Made by a program: the position numbers and the translations under genes. The notes beneath the pieces are model-generated. The model made no database searches. It was not told where the DNA came from and saw only the letters and a program-made list of their open reading frames with translations. A DNA stretch of 64,000 nucleotides from Cryptomeria japonica (Eukaryota > Streptophyta > Pinopsida > Cupressales > Cupressaceae), in NCBI RefSeq assembly GCF_030272615.1, contig NC_081409.1, forward strand, positions 650,352,468-650,416,467, read 5' to 3'. Positions 34,901 to 46,651 of this stretch are shown piece after piece. The stretch's first letter is position 1. Every line of letters starts with the position of its first letter.

Positions 34901-35858
34901 AAAACATGTCAGATCCTTCTTACTCTCGTGCAAGTGAAGAGCCTTGAATTAGGCATGTTGGAGGTTGAACTTACTCAAGTGAGTTCTAACCTTGGGTTTG
35001 AGTAATTGGAGCAATCTAGTTGGTAGAGAGTTCTCCAAAGGAGTTTGGGTGTTGGGATAGATTCATGAAAGGAGAGTAGGGCATAAAAAAATGAGGAATC
35101 CCACAATAATACCTTTTCCTAATCTATAAACCAAATTGCAACTCTTTTGAGAGAGTCTCCCTATCACTAACCAATTTTATCTTAAAGTCCTATGGATTGG
35201 TTATCCTCTCTTGATGATACATGGCTTTCTTGCCACATGTCTAATTATTTCATACCACTTTCCCTCTTAAGGGACACGTGTGGCCTTCTTAGGATTATTC
35301 TATGCCACTTGTCCTCTCTAGGATGACAAGTGTCATATCTCCCTGATTCTCTCCAACTTCCTCATTTTTGACCGTTGATCTCTCCAGACCAAATCTCCAT
35401 CGTTGACTCCTGCCACCTCATCTTTGGCTTTATAAAATCTATAAATACATCTCTTCTCAACCATGAGAGGACCCTTAGCATTCTTAGCATTTTTAGAAAT
35501 CTCAGCATCATTAGCAGCATTCCTAAAAGCATGGTTTCAACATCATAATTTAGCATATCAATAGTATCATTGCATGATAATGACACTCATTGCATTCTTA
35601 GCATAGCTATCATGATAATTTAGAATTGCATATCATCATCTAGATCATAGAATTGCATCATTTCACTCTTGTTCTCAGGTAGCCATCTTGTGATCATGCA
35701 GCTAAGAGCCAGCCCATAGACCCGCAAGGTCCTTGAGAATAGAGAACAATGGGACAATTTGAGGGAGTGCTTTAACTTGTTTATGTGTTTTACTCTCTAA
35801 TGTAATGTTTCATTGAATTTTGTGTTGAATAATTGTTAAATAGATTTATACACATACA
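34901..35858 (+). repeat. Gypsy-family LTR (left edge not determined)
   Basis: The segment ends in ACATACA at 35858, followed by a primer-binding-like site very similar to that of the element at 8148. It has a TATA box and GAATAGAGAACAATGGGACA, which matches the end region of the LTR at about 8010-8030 and 13425-13445. The start cannot be placed; the coordinates are a generous span. Confidence 0.6.
35440..35447 (+). promoter_or_regulatory. TATA box of the Gypsy-family LTR
   Basis: TATAAATA occurs in the context AAATCTATAAATACATC, about 410 bases before the LTR end. The position corresponds to the TATA boxes in the other Gypsy LTRs of the window. Confidence 0.45.
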
Positions 35859-36346
35859 TTTTGGTGCCCACCATGGGGCCCAACCACAAATTTTTAATAG
35901 TTTTCTTGCATATTTTTTTCTTGACAGGTACATTGGAAGACCCAGTCTTGCATTTTAGTGACTAAGTTTGGCACATCAAGCTTTTGTTCCAGCACATACG
36001 TCATCTCTATTAGGATTTTGGCTTCACAGATTAGTGCTTTGCTTTCACATATTAACATTTTGGTTTCATAGATTAGCATTTTAATTTTACAGATTAGCGT
36101 TTTGGTTTAAAAGAATAGCACATTCATACCACAAGATATCACATAGATGATTTATTTTAGTGCTTTCATTTCTGATTGTAAAATTTTTATTTTCAGAGAC
36201 TAATTTTTACCTTTCTATTTTTTATGTAGGAGCATCCTTGGTTCTTAGCGACCTTGCATCTACCAAAAATATTTGCTTTTAGTTTTGTTTAGTTCTGTGT
36301 TTCAGTTACCGTGTTTCACTCTGGATCCCTCTGAGTTGCATATTTT
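35859..36346 (+). other. Gypsy leader, left part, interrupted at 36346
   Basis: After the primer-site-like TGGTGCCCACCATGGGGC (35862) comes leader sequence with variants of TAGCACATT and TTAGCGTTTTGG (35940-36130). It is cut at 36347 by the pol-less Copia-like element, and leader sequence of this family resumes at 53171. Confidence 0.6.
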
Positions 36347-37469
36347 TGTTGGCTTGATGATGATTGTAATGTATTCATCACTTGTTGTCATTAATGAAAC
36401 ACTCTCACACACACATATGATTACATTGACTACCGATGTAACTTCAATTGGTTTACACTGTCAACCAGTATGTTTATGGTTTATCTCTAACCAGTACTTT
36501 GTGTCAATCGGTATGTGCTTAAGAGATAACCTGTGGCTACACTAAGTCAGAATCAAAATGAAGATGAAGATGGAGATCAAGTAGAAGATTCTAGGACAAT
36601 GGTTCACATGTTTTAATTCCAACCGATATTGATTGTTCTAACCGGTATCTAATTTTGTGATGAGTTACCAACACTGTTTTCTTGGTGGTCATTTTTGTGA
36701 TGAGTTTTGATTACTTGTCTAGATACACTGCACCTAGGAAATTGTGTTTTGATTTCCTTAGGTCGACATAAGATTTGAATGCCTATTTAAAGACATCTTA
36801 GTGAATCATTTGAAACATATAGTGATAGAGAATGATGTTATGCAAATACTGATATACATCAAGAGTGAAAGCTTATGTTGAAGAGCGATAAGTGTTAAGA
36901 TGAAGAGCAGTGTTGAATGTACTTAGAATGATCTGATCAAGTAGATATTGTGCTACTCAAAATAGATCAAACCACTCTTGTTGTTTTCTAATCATTACAA
37001 TAGAATCAAATCCGCTAACCAGGTTAGCTCTAACAAGCTTCATTGTACAAATCCTCTAACAAGGTGATCCATTAGTTTGGATTCTCAAATCCTCCAGCGA
37101 GGTTACTCCTAATAGGGTAGTACTCTTAACAGGGTATAAGCTTCTAATCAAGCTTTGGGATCTCTAACAAGATTCACTCCTTGAAGAGCACTTTGTAAGA
37201 CCTTAACCGGTCAATTATCTATTACTACAGATAGTTAACTTGTGAGTTCCATCTCACCACGGTTTTTACCTATTTGGGTTTTCCATGTATAAACACTTGT
37301 GTTATGGTGGATGCTTTACTTTTTGTGGATGTTGCTATATCATTTTGGATAGCATGTATTTTGTTTTAATGCTTGGTTAAGTTCATCTACCGGTTAGTGT
37401 TTGAAGTAGTGTTTTATTTGGTGTCACTGATTCACCCCCCCCCCCTCTCAGTTCTTTTCAAGTCCATCA
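36347..37469 (+). repeat. 5' LTR of the pol-less element
   Basis: 1123 bases, starting TGTTGGCTTGATGATG and ending in CAAGTCCATCA. It contains repeated TCTAACAAGGT / AACAGGGTA words typical of the LTRs in this window. A C-run lies near the 3' end (37434-37445). Confidence 0.9.
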
Positions 37470-37471
37470 AT

Positions 37472-37482
37472 TGGTATCAAAG
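37472..37482 (+). other. Primer binding site of the pol-less element
   Basis: TGGTATCAAAG begins two bases after the LTR end. It matches the usual Copia tRNA-Met site TGGTATCAGAG with one difference. Confidence 0.75.
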
Positions 37483-37531
37483 CCTAACTTCTTTGAAGCC
37501 TAGCCGCTTAGAAGGGAGTCTTGAAACTACC

Positions 37532-38499
37532 ATGGGGGACATAAGCTACTTCGAGATGGCTGGAGACCTAGAAGCTAGCAGAAATGAAGTTGAATCCCTT
37601 AGGGGAAAACTAAAAGCTTATCAAGTCAAAAGGAGAGAGCTATCTGAAAAACTATTAGAAATATCTGATAATAGTTCTTCAGATGAAGTGAATATTGAAG
37701 CTTTAGCAGATGAAGTTGAAAAGGTGAATGGTGAGAAACTGAATCTAAGGAGGGAGCTAGAAGGTCTAACTATCCACATGAGTCAAAAACTGGAAGCCAG
37801 AAGAGCTGTTGAAGATCTTATCAAGGTAAGAGATTAAGAGAATATAAAGATCAAATGATAAAAAGACACTATGCATGAGAACTTGATTGCTGAAACAGAA
37901 GAAAAGGAAAACCTAAAGCTAGATCTTGAGCTGGCATCATCTATGAAAGAGAACCTGTCTAAGCATAATGAAGATCTTGTCAAAAAGCTTACTGAAGCCA
38001 TTGAGAAATTGGAGAAGTTCATCAAAAGTTCTACCATACTGGAAGAACAAATTCAATCACAGAGAATGAATGGTGATATCTCTGGACTTGGTTTTCATAC
38101 AACTGAAAAAGGTGAATCCTCTAGTACAAAGAACAAAACTACTCCTAAACTCAATAAGACTATCGGTAAGAAGGTTTTTAAACCTGTCTGCTTTGTTTCT
38201 CATAAGCCTGGTCATACTGCAAATGTCTGTAGAGACAAACCTAACATAAATGCAAATTACAGTAGTAATGCTAGGTACGTGTCTAGAAAGTTTGAAGGTC
38301 ATTGCTTCACATGTGGAATGTATGGGGATAGACATATTGAGTGAAGATATGGAGCAAACAATTTTGTACCACACATGCATCCTAGATCAAATGGTGACCG
38401 GATAAGAAACTTTGATAGTCGGGTAAACCTGAACTGGTAAAGATCCTACGACAACTGGTTTAGTCCATTCGAGATGGAAAAGGTAACAAATGTTATTTG
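37532..38499 (+). pseudogene. gag of the pol-less element, 5' part
   Basis: From the ATG at 37532 (MGDISYFEMAGDLEASRNEV) the protein is a long charged coiled coil, broken by stops near 37837. A related frame continues with TEAIEKLEKFIKSSTILEEQ and SGLGFHTTEKGESSS, a pattern seen before the zinc knuckles in Copia gag proteins (ILDEMLSSQRSP...SGLGY). Two zinc-knuckle-like motifs follow (CFVSHKPGHTANVC, then CFTCGMYGDRH with its last Cys lost to TGA). The gag is interrupted at 38500 by a Copia insertion, and the coding resumes at 45886. Confidence 0.75.
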
Positions 38500-39971
38500 T
38501 GTTGGCATTATGTGAATCGGTATGAGGACATAATGACATTATATGTTGTCATTGATGTCAATATGTTGCAGAGGTGTGAATCGACATATGTGAGAACCAG
38601 TATAACACTATGAACCGACATTTGTGCCAAAGTGAAGTGGTTTGCTTGTTCAAGGTGAACCGGCATACGGTTATGGGAACCAGCACATGGAAGCGTTGTA
38701 TGACTACCGGTGGGTAGTCTCAACTTTAGGGTTTTCGATTGAAGTGTTTCAAGCCTGTGTGGCTCAACCGGTGACTTTGTACGATGAGTTATCATGACAA
38801 CAAAGAACAAGATCATGTTGCCATGTAATCCCTATGTGCGTGAAGGATCGTGCGTGAAGGAGATCTTGCCTATCTACCTCGGGAATATGAGAAGTCTATA
38901 AAACGGTGATAACATGTGATGGGTTATCGATGGAGATTAATGCAGTATGCTCAACGGTCAGGATTGAACCTTTTGAATTCCTTAACCTATTAGGTTTAGG
39001 GTTTATGGTTTATGCTACCGACCTAACTGTTTTCTATAAGGTCGATGTTGTGACTGTTTCTAGGGTTGTTGGAAAAAGTTGTGGGTGAGTATCCAAGAGA
39101 AGGGATACGTGATTCTTGCCAGACCAAAAGGAGAGAAGTGATACCTGCAGAGTGTAAGTGTAGAAGGTAAAGAGGAGCTTAAGCGAATCTGCATTGGCAT
39201 TGAGTGCTATTACCAGATCAGTGTAATACCTATTGATCTCTAAACACCTCAACAGCTGGAAAATCCCTTAACAGGGTAGCCTTAACCGGCTTGCTGAAAA
39301 TCCTTTAATAGGGTAACTCTAAGATACTAAGTTCGAAGTCCTTTAGCTATTGAGTTCTTGAAACCCTCTAACAAGGTAACCTTTAACAGGGTTTAACCCT
39401 TAATCGGGTATTGTAACCATCCCTTAACCGGGTGATCTCTAATAGGATCGGTTCCTAGCAGAACCTATTGTAATGTCTCTAACCGGATAAGGCTCCTAAC
39501 AGAGCGGACTTCCAAAGAGTTCAAAAATAGCTTGTGGGTATTCATCCCCACCATGGTTTTTCCTAGTTGGGTTTCCACGTGAAAAATATGTGTGTCATGT
39601 GTGATTCTTTTATCTTGTGATGCTTTCCTATTGTTTGTCAAGCATACGATGGTTATGTGTTTTATGCCTGTCAATAAAACATGTTGAACTAGCTGTTATT
39701 ATGATATGATGATAGATCACCTATTTATGCATAAGGGTGAAATGGTAGAGTAGTCTTGAGGTGAGTGAAAAGCTAAGTGAGTAACTAGTTAATGCTTGTC
39801 TCATACATTCTTAGCTTTACCAGTTGCACTCTGTTTCAAACCGGTTTCACTGTTTGCCAGTCTTTTGAAGTGTTTGATATCAAACTAGTTTTGGACTATA
39901 TTTTTGTCTGTACTGATTCACCCCCCCTCTTAGTACCGGTTTGGTACTATTTGCTCATCATTAAGTTATCA
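38500..39971 (+). repeat. 5' LTR of nested Copia element
   Basis: 1472 bases beginning TGTTGGCATTATGTGAATCGG and ending TTAAGTTATCA. Compared with the 3' copy it lacks about 29 bases after GATGGGTTATC (near 38928). Confidence 0.9.
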
Positions 39972-39973
39972 AT

Positions 39974-39984
39974 TGGTATCAGAG
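39974..39984 (+). other. Primer binding site of nested Copia element
   Basis: TGGTATCAGAG starts two bases after the LTR end and is the standard Copia initiator tRNA-Met site. Confidence 0.85.
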
Positions 39985-40042
39985 TGTCCTCCAGGTCCTT
40001 TGTGTTATCAGCTTAACTGCTTGAGGTAAAGATCCCAGTCAA

Positions 40043-43000
40043 ATGATGAAGAGGGAAGATCCAAAGTTTAACAGAGAAAATTTCAATATATGGAAAGACA
40101 GGATGAAGATATTCATCAAAAGCATGGGTGCTCAACACTGGAGCTATGTTGAGAATGTTTATGCTGCCCCTACCGATACTCTCACCGATGACCAAAAGAG
40201 AGAGATACAAGAAAATGGGTAAGTCATGGAAGCCCTAATTAGTAGTTTATCTGACATTGAGTTTATTGATGTTCAGGACAAGGTAAATCCCAAAGAGGTA
40301 TGGGATGCTCTTGAAAATATCTATGGCGATGATGAACATGTAAAACAGGCTAAGGAAGAAAGTTTGAGAAGAAAGTTTGAAGATATGCGGATTGTTGAAG
40401 GTGAGACTATTCAACAGTATGGAATAAGAATCAAAACCGTTGTTGGAGATATCACGAGTGCAGGTGGTAAAATAGAAGATTCCACTGTGGTAAGCAAAGT
40501 CTTGAGATCCCTATTGCTGGTCTATGCAATAAGGGTTGTTGCTATTTAGGAGCTGAGATCAATAGACAAGACTAAGGTATCCTTGGACTCCATCATAGCA
40601 AATTTGATAGCCTATGAGCTAAATAGTTTTGACGGAAGTGTTCAAAAGACTGAAAACATCTTTTAAAGCTTCTGCTATACCATCTAGAAAAGGAAAAGAA
40701 GCTAGCACTAGTGGTGAACCAAGACATAGCAGAGAAATGGATGATGAGGAGATTTTGATGGCATTTCAAGCTCTCCTTGCTAGGAAACTTCCTAAGGGAA
40801 CCGACAAATACAAAGGTAAGCTACCTTTGAAATGCTTCTCTTGTAACCGGATAGGACATATTGCTGTAAACTATCCTAATGGTGACAACAAGGACAAACC
40901 GGAAAGGTTCAAGAAATTCAAAGGAGGAAACCGGAGAAACTGTTTTGTGGCAGTTGATGAAGGTGTCATTGATGAAGAATCAGAGGATGAAGAAAATGAA
41001 GATATTGTGTTTGTTGTTGTCAAACAAGATGTGTCAGACAAGAAGGCTCTTGTCTCCCGGTTTGATAATTCCAATGAGTGGATCATTGACAGTGGCTATT
41101 CTCACCATATGACTAGTGACCGGAGCAAGTTTCTATCCTTGGAGGAGTATGATGGTGATGTGGTTCGCTTTGGAAATGATGCGCCATGCATGGTCAAAGG
41201 CAGAGGGTCCATCTCTTTAAATGGAAAGAGTAGTGCTGACAATGTGTACTGGGTTGATGGTCTCAGACACAACCTTCTGAGTGTTGCCCAGCTGAATGAC
41301 AGTGGCCTCACTCTGGAATTCAAGAATGGAGTTTGCAGAATCAAAGGAAAAGATGGTGTATTGGTGGCCACTAGCATGCAGACCAAAGGTAACCTATTTC
41401 ATCTAAATGCAAATATAAGTACATGTCTTATGGCTAAATTTGATGATAGCTAGATATGGCATAGGAGACTCTACCATGTAAACTTTGATAACATTGTAAA
41501 GGCCAGTAAGATCAAGGCAATTAGAGGGTTGCCGATGCTAAGCAAACTGGATAAAACTTTGTGTAGAGAGTGTCAATTGGGGAAAATGTCTTCCTCAACC
41601 TTTAAAGGTAAATCTTTCACTGCTGACAACTCGCTTGATCTTGTGCATACTGATTTGTGTGGTCCTATGAAAACTAGGAGTGTGCAGGGTGATAGGTACT
41701 TCATGATTCTCACTGATGACTGCTCAAGAATGATGTGGGTCACATTCTTGAAAGATAAGTCTAAAGCCTTTGTAAAGTTTAAAGCTTTCAGAGCATCAGT
41801 GGAGAAGGAAAGCGGTAAAAGGATCAAGTACCTGAGAACTGATCAAGGAGGGGAATTCACTTCCGGTGAATTCAAGAAGTACTATGAAGAACATGGCATC
41901 GAGAGGCAATTCTATGCCCCCCAGACTCCACAACAGAATGGCCTAGCAAAGAGGAAAAACCAGACTATGGTTGAAGCAGCTAGAACCATGTTGATTCAAG
42001 GAAAGGTAGCTCACACCTTTTGGAGAGAAGCGATAAGCACTACAGTCTACACAATGAACCGGGTACTCATCAAGAAAGGTAAGGATAAAACTCCTTATGA
42101 GTATTGGACCGGTAAGACACCTGTGGTTAGCTACTTTAGAATGTTTGGTAGCAAATGTTACATTAAGAGAAGTGAACACCAGAGCAAATTTGATGCGAAA
42201 TGTGATGAGGGAATATTCTTAGGATATTTCACCAAGAGCAAAGCTCTCAAGTGTTTCAACAATAGGACTCAGAGAATTGTGGAAAGCATCAATGTAAGAG
42301 TTGATGAAACCTCTGAGAAAACTGAGGAAACCGGTAATGAGCAAGCGGTAAGTGAACCAGTTGCAACCTTCTAGGAACCGGTTGTTAATCAACCGAGTAC
42401 TAGTAACAGTGTTCCTACACTGGCAGATGTAGATGTTGATACTGATGAAGATGAGGATGAAGAAGAAAAGCAAGAAGAACCAGTCAAGACTATTCCTCGG
42501 TATGTCAAGCTGAATCATGATCCTAAGCAGATCATAGGAGATAAGGATGCAAGAATCCTTACAAGAAGAAAGATTAGAGAAAACTCATGTATGATCTCTG
42601 AATTTGAGCCTAAATCATTCAAAGAGGCTCATAAAGATGAAGAATGGATCAAGGCAATGGAAGAGGAACTTGACCAGATACAGAAAAATGGTACATGGTC
42701 CTTGGTACCCAGATCGGAGCATAAAAATGTCATTGGCACCAAATGGGTGTTTAGAAACAAGCTGAATGAGGATGGCACAGTGATTAGGAACAAAGCCAGA
42801 TTGGTGTGCAAAGGATATGCTCAAGAAGAAGGAGAAGACTATGGAGAAACCTTTGCTCCTATAGCCAGATTGGAAGGAGTTCGTATGCTTCTTGCATATG
42901 TAGCTTTTAAAGGCTTCAAAGTATATCAAATGGATGTAAAATCTGCATTCCTAAATGGTGTACTTGAAGAGGAGGTGTATATTGAGCAACCAGATGGGTT

Positions 43001-44141
43001 TGCCCTAACTGAAGACAGTGACATGGTGTGTAGGCTACATAAAGCCTTATATGGTCTAAAGCAAGCACTTAGAGCATGGTATGAACGCCTGCATTCCCAT
43101 CTTGTGAAGATTGGATTTGAGAGAACAAGTGAAGATAGAAATATCTACTTGAAGTCTGAAGGAGATCGGATCCTAATCTGTGAGGTATTTTTTGATGACA
43201 TTATCTTTGGTGGAGACGACAAGATGAGTCATGTGTTTGCAGATGAGATGAAGAAAGAGCTTGAGATGTCACTCATAGGGGAGATTAATTTCTTCATTGG
43301 ACTGCAGATCCAACAGATGAGATATGGAATCTTTATCACTCAGTCCAAGTATGTCAAAGAGGTGTTGAAGACCTTTGGCATGGAAGATAGCAAACTGGTT
43401 GGTACACCGATGGTAACCAGTTGTAAACTATCCAAAGAGGATGACTCAGCTTTGGTTGATGAGAAGGAATACCAATCAATGATTGGTAAATTGCATTATG
43501 TAGTGCATAGCAGACCAAATATTGCAAATGTAGTTGGCATTACTGCACAGTTCTAGAAAAGTCCAAGAGAATCCCACTTGGTTGCAGTCAAGCGGATTCT
43601 TAGGTATCTGAAGGGAATTGTTGACTATGGATTGTGGTATCCATATAGCAAGGATTTCAACTTGAAAGTGTTCACAGATGCTGATTGGGCTAGTAATGTA
43701 GATGACCAGAAGAGCACAACTGGTGGTGCATTCTTCCTTGGTGGTAGACTAGTCTCCTGGATGAATAAAAAGCAGAGTTGTATCTCTCAGTCTACAGTGG
43801 AAGCGGAGTATGTTGCAGCTTTCATGAACTGCACTCAGACAATTTGGATGAAGCATGTATTGAATGGCTTCAAAGTTCCTGTATCTGAATCGGTAAGTAT
43901 ATTTTGTGACAATACTAGTGCAACTAATATCTCCAAGAATCCGGTTTTACATTCTAGAACCAAGCACTTTGAGCTTAAGTATCATTTTTTGAGGGAAAAG
44001 GTTCAGAACAAAGAGATTGCACTAGAGCATGTGTCCAGTAAGGAGCAGTTAGCAGACATATTCACCAAGCCTCTCCCAAAGACTACATTTACATACTTAA
44101 GAGGTGAATTAGGGGTACTGCCCCTTCACGAGGTGAACTAA
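40043..44141 (+). pseudogene. Copia gag-pol polyprotein
   Basis: Start ATG at 40043 (MMKREDPKFNRENFNIWKDR). The gag core runs to about 40640 with stops at 40220 and 40547 and one frameshift near 40660. A zinc knuckle follows (CFSCNRIGHIAVNYP; the final Cys is Tyr). The protease site reads WIIDSGYSHHMT. The pre-integrase HRRL...CRECQLGK motif and an integrase core (VHTDLCGPM, LTDDCSRMMW, QNGLAKRKNQTM) follow. RT reads [20 protein letters not shown], then [13 protein letters not shown] and FFDDIIFGG, where YVDD is expected. RNase H (FTDADWASNVDDQKSTTGG) ends at 44141. Further stops at 41451, 42372 and 43554 are all TAG. After the one frameshift the frame is kept to the end. Confidence 0.92.
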
Positions 44142-44384
44142 AAGCATATGCTCCACATCAGTCAGGTATTGCATAGTCAAATTTATTTTGGATTGATGTG
44201 TTGAAGGATGCTACTCCTCAGGGGGAGCAGCATAATGGAACAGGGAAGCTTGTGCCTCCACTTTGGCATTGTTGTCAAAGGGGGAGAAGATGTGAAGTGG
44301 AGAAGATATCTCCTGAAATTTGGGGAGAAGATGCGAAGCGGGGAGATATCTTTGTATATTGCCATCAATGCCAAAGGGGGAGAT
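44142..44384 (+). other. Copia 3' untranslated region with repeated polypurine tracts
   Basis: Between the pol stop and the 3' LTR the word GGGGGAG or GGGGAG occurs several times (44219, 44279, 44320, 44376). The last, AAAGGGGGAGAT, directly precedes the LTR and is the likely plus-strand primer. Confidence 0.7.
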
Positions 44385-45885
44385 TGTTGGCATTATGTGA
44401 ACCGGTATGAGGACATAATGACATTGTATGTTGTCATTGATGTCAATATGTTGCAGAGGTGTGAACCGGCATATGTGAGAAATGGTATAACAATATGAAC
44501 CGACATTTGTGCCAAAGTGAAGTGGTGTGCTTGTTCAAGGTGAACTGACATATGGTTATGGGAACTGACACATGGAAGCGCTGTATGACTACCAGTTGGT
44601 AGTCTCAACTTTAGTGTTTTCGGTTGAAGTGTTTCAAGCCTGTGTGGCTCAACCGGTGACTTTGTACAATGAGTTAGCATGACAACAAAGAACAAGACCG
44701 TGTTGCCACGTAAGCCCTATGTGCGTGAAGGATCGTGCATGAAGAAGATATTTCCTATCTACCTCAGGAATATGAGAAGACTGTAAAATGGTGATAACAT
44801 GTGATGGGTTATCAACCGCCATGAAAACAACGAAAAACAAATGATGGAGATTAATGCAGTATGCTCAATGGTCAGGATTGAACCGTTTGAATTCCTTAAC
44901 CTATTAGGTTTAGGGTTTAGGGTTTATGCTACTGACCTAACTATTTTCTATAAGGTCGATGTTGTGACTGTTTCTAGGGTTGTTGGCAAAAGTTATGTGT
45001 GAGTATCCAAGAGAAGGGATATGTGATTCTTGCCAAACCAAAAGGAGAGAAGTGATACCTGCAGAGTGTAAGTACAGAAGGTAAAGAGGAGCTTAAGCGG
45101 ATCTGCATTGGCATTGAGTGTTGTTACCAGATCAGTGTAATGCCTGTTGATCTCTAACCACCTCAATAGTTGGAAAATCTCTTAATAGGGTAGCCTTAAC
45201 CGGCTTGCTGTAAATCCTTTAATAGGGTAACTCTAAGATACTGAGTTCGAAGTCCTTTAGCTATTAAGTTCTTGAAATCCTCTAACAAGGTAACCTTTAA
45301 CAGGGTTTAACCCTTAATCGAGTATTGTAGCCATCCCTTAACCGAGTGATCTCTAACAGGATAGGTTCCTAGCAGAACCTATTTTAATGTCTCTAACCAA
45401 ACAAGGCTCCTAATAGAGCAGACTTCCAAAGAGTTCAAAAATAGCTTGTGGGTATTCATCCCCACCGTGGTTTTTCCCAGTTGGGTTTCCACGTGAAAAA
45501 TATGTGTGTCATGTGTGATGCTTTTATCTTGTGATGCTTTGCTATTGTTTGTCAAGGATATGATGGTTCTGTGTTTTATGCCTATCAATAAAACATGATG
45601 AACTAGCTGTTATTATGATCTGATGATAGATCACCTGTTTATGCATAAAGGTGAAATGGTAGAGTAGTCTTGAATTGAGTGAAAAGCTAAGTGAGTAACC
45701 GGTTAATGCTTGTCTCAAACATTCTTAGCTTTACTGATTGCACTCTGTTTCAAACCGGTTTCACTGTTTGCCAGTCTTTTGAAGTGTTTGATATCAAACT
45801 AGTTTTGGACTATATTTTTGTCTGTACTGATTCACCCCCCCTCTTAGTACCGGTTTGGTACTATTTGCTCATCATTAAGTTATCA
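44385..45885 (+). repeat. 3' LTR of nested Copia element
   Basis: 1501 bases, TGTTGGCATTATGTGAACCGG to TTAAGTTATCA. Near 44817-44846 it carries the extra segment absent from the 5' copy. Confidence 0.9.
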
Positions 45886-46203
45886 ATTTACACCTTCTAT
45901 AATAACTTTGGTCATGTGGCTATGAAGTGTAGAAGAAGAACAGGAAGAGGAAATGTAGGACCTTGGAGATCATCTGGTATGGTCTATTACTAGTACAACA
46001 AACTGGGGCACTTAGCAAAATTTTGAAGATCAAGAAATAGCAAACCAATCAACTCTTTCAAGGATCAGAAAGGAAAGCATAAAGTTGATGTTGAGGAAAC
46101 CAGAGAACATATGAATCAAATTTTGAAAAAGAAAGGTGATGAATCGCCTAGAGAAGAAAGTGTTCCTTCACCTAGTGAAGAGAACCCAACACCGGTGACT
46201 TAA
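45886..46203 (+). pseudogene. gag of the pol-less element, 3' part with zinc knuckles
   Basis: Directly after the inserted Copia, coding resumes with YNNFGHVAMKCRRRTGRG and then YNKLGHLAKF followed by RSRNSK. Two stops sit where Cys or Trp codons are expected. These are CCHC knuckles of gag. The frame ends at SEENPTPVT and TAA near 46203. No protease motif follows, although in a normal Copia the protease would come next. Confidence 0.7.
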
Positions 46204-46651
46204 GCCTGTTTTAACATGGCCAAGGAGAGATTAATGGTAAAACATCTCCGGACCCCTTGTAAAATGAGCGGGAAAGAATTTGTGAATCTTGAATTTTGGT
46301 GACTTTTTGTTGACATGTTATCAATCGGTATTTCACTTAAGCGATGAATTTAGGGTTTGTAACCTAAAGTGTGAGCATTTATTACAGTTTGTAAAATGGG
46401 ATAAAATCAAGTTTTACTTTATCATTTTTACCCTAACTCTTTCAAAAAATAAATTTGAAGTGATTGCAGAGCTGAACAAGATTTTCTTGTTGTCAATTGG
46501 CGAATTGATTTGTGTTTAGAGAAATCAAGTTGAATCGAAAGTTGCAGAGAGGCGAACGGGTGTGCATTTGGGCATTTCAATTGGGAAATGGAGCAACGTG
46601 CAAGAAACAAGGCATTTCTTTGTATACCACTTTGAAACTTTCTTATCTAGA

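Larger units (their letters stand above)
38500..45885 (+). mobile_element. Full-length Copia retrotransposon nested in the pol-less element
   Basis: LTRs at 38500-39971 and 44385-45885 bound a primer site, a gag-pol reading frame and a polypurine tract. The flanks are ATTTG on the left and ATTTA on the right, a target duplication with one difference. The gag of the host element reads across the insertion point into 45886. The LTRs are very similar apart from a roughly 29-base indel, so the insertion is younger than its host. Stops and a frameshift show it is inactive. Confidence 0.9.

Noticed and set aside
42219-42518. Minus-strand frames within the Copia pol gene
   Set aside because: They are shadows of the plus-strand pol coding sequence.
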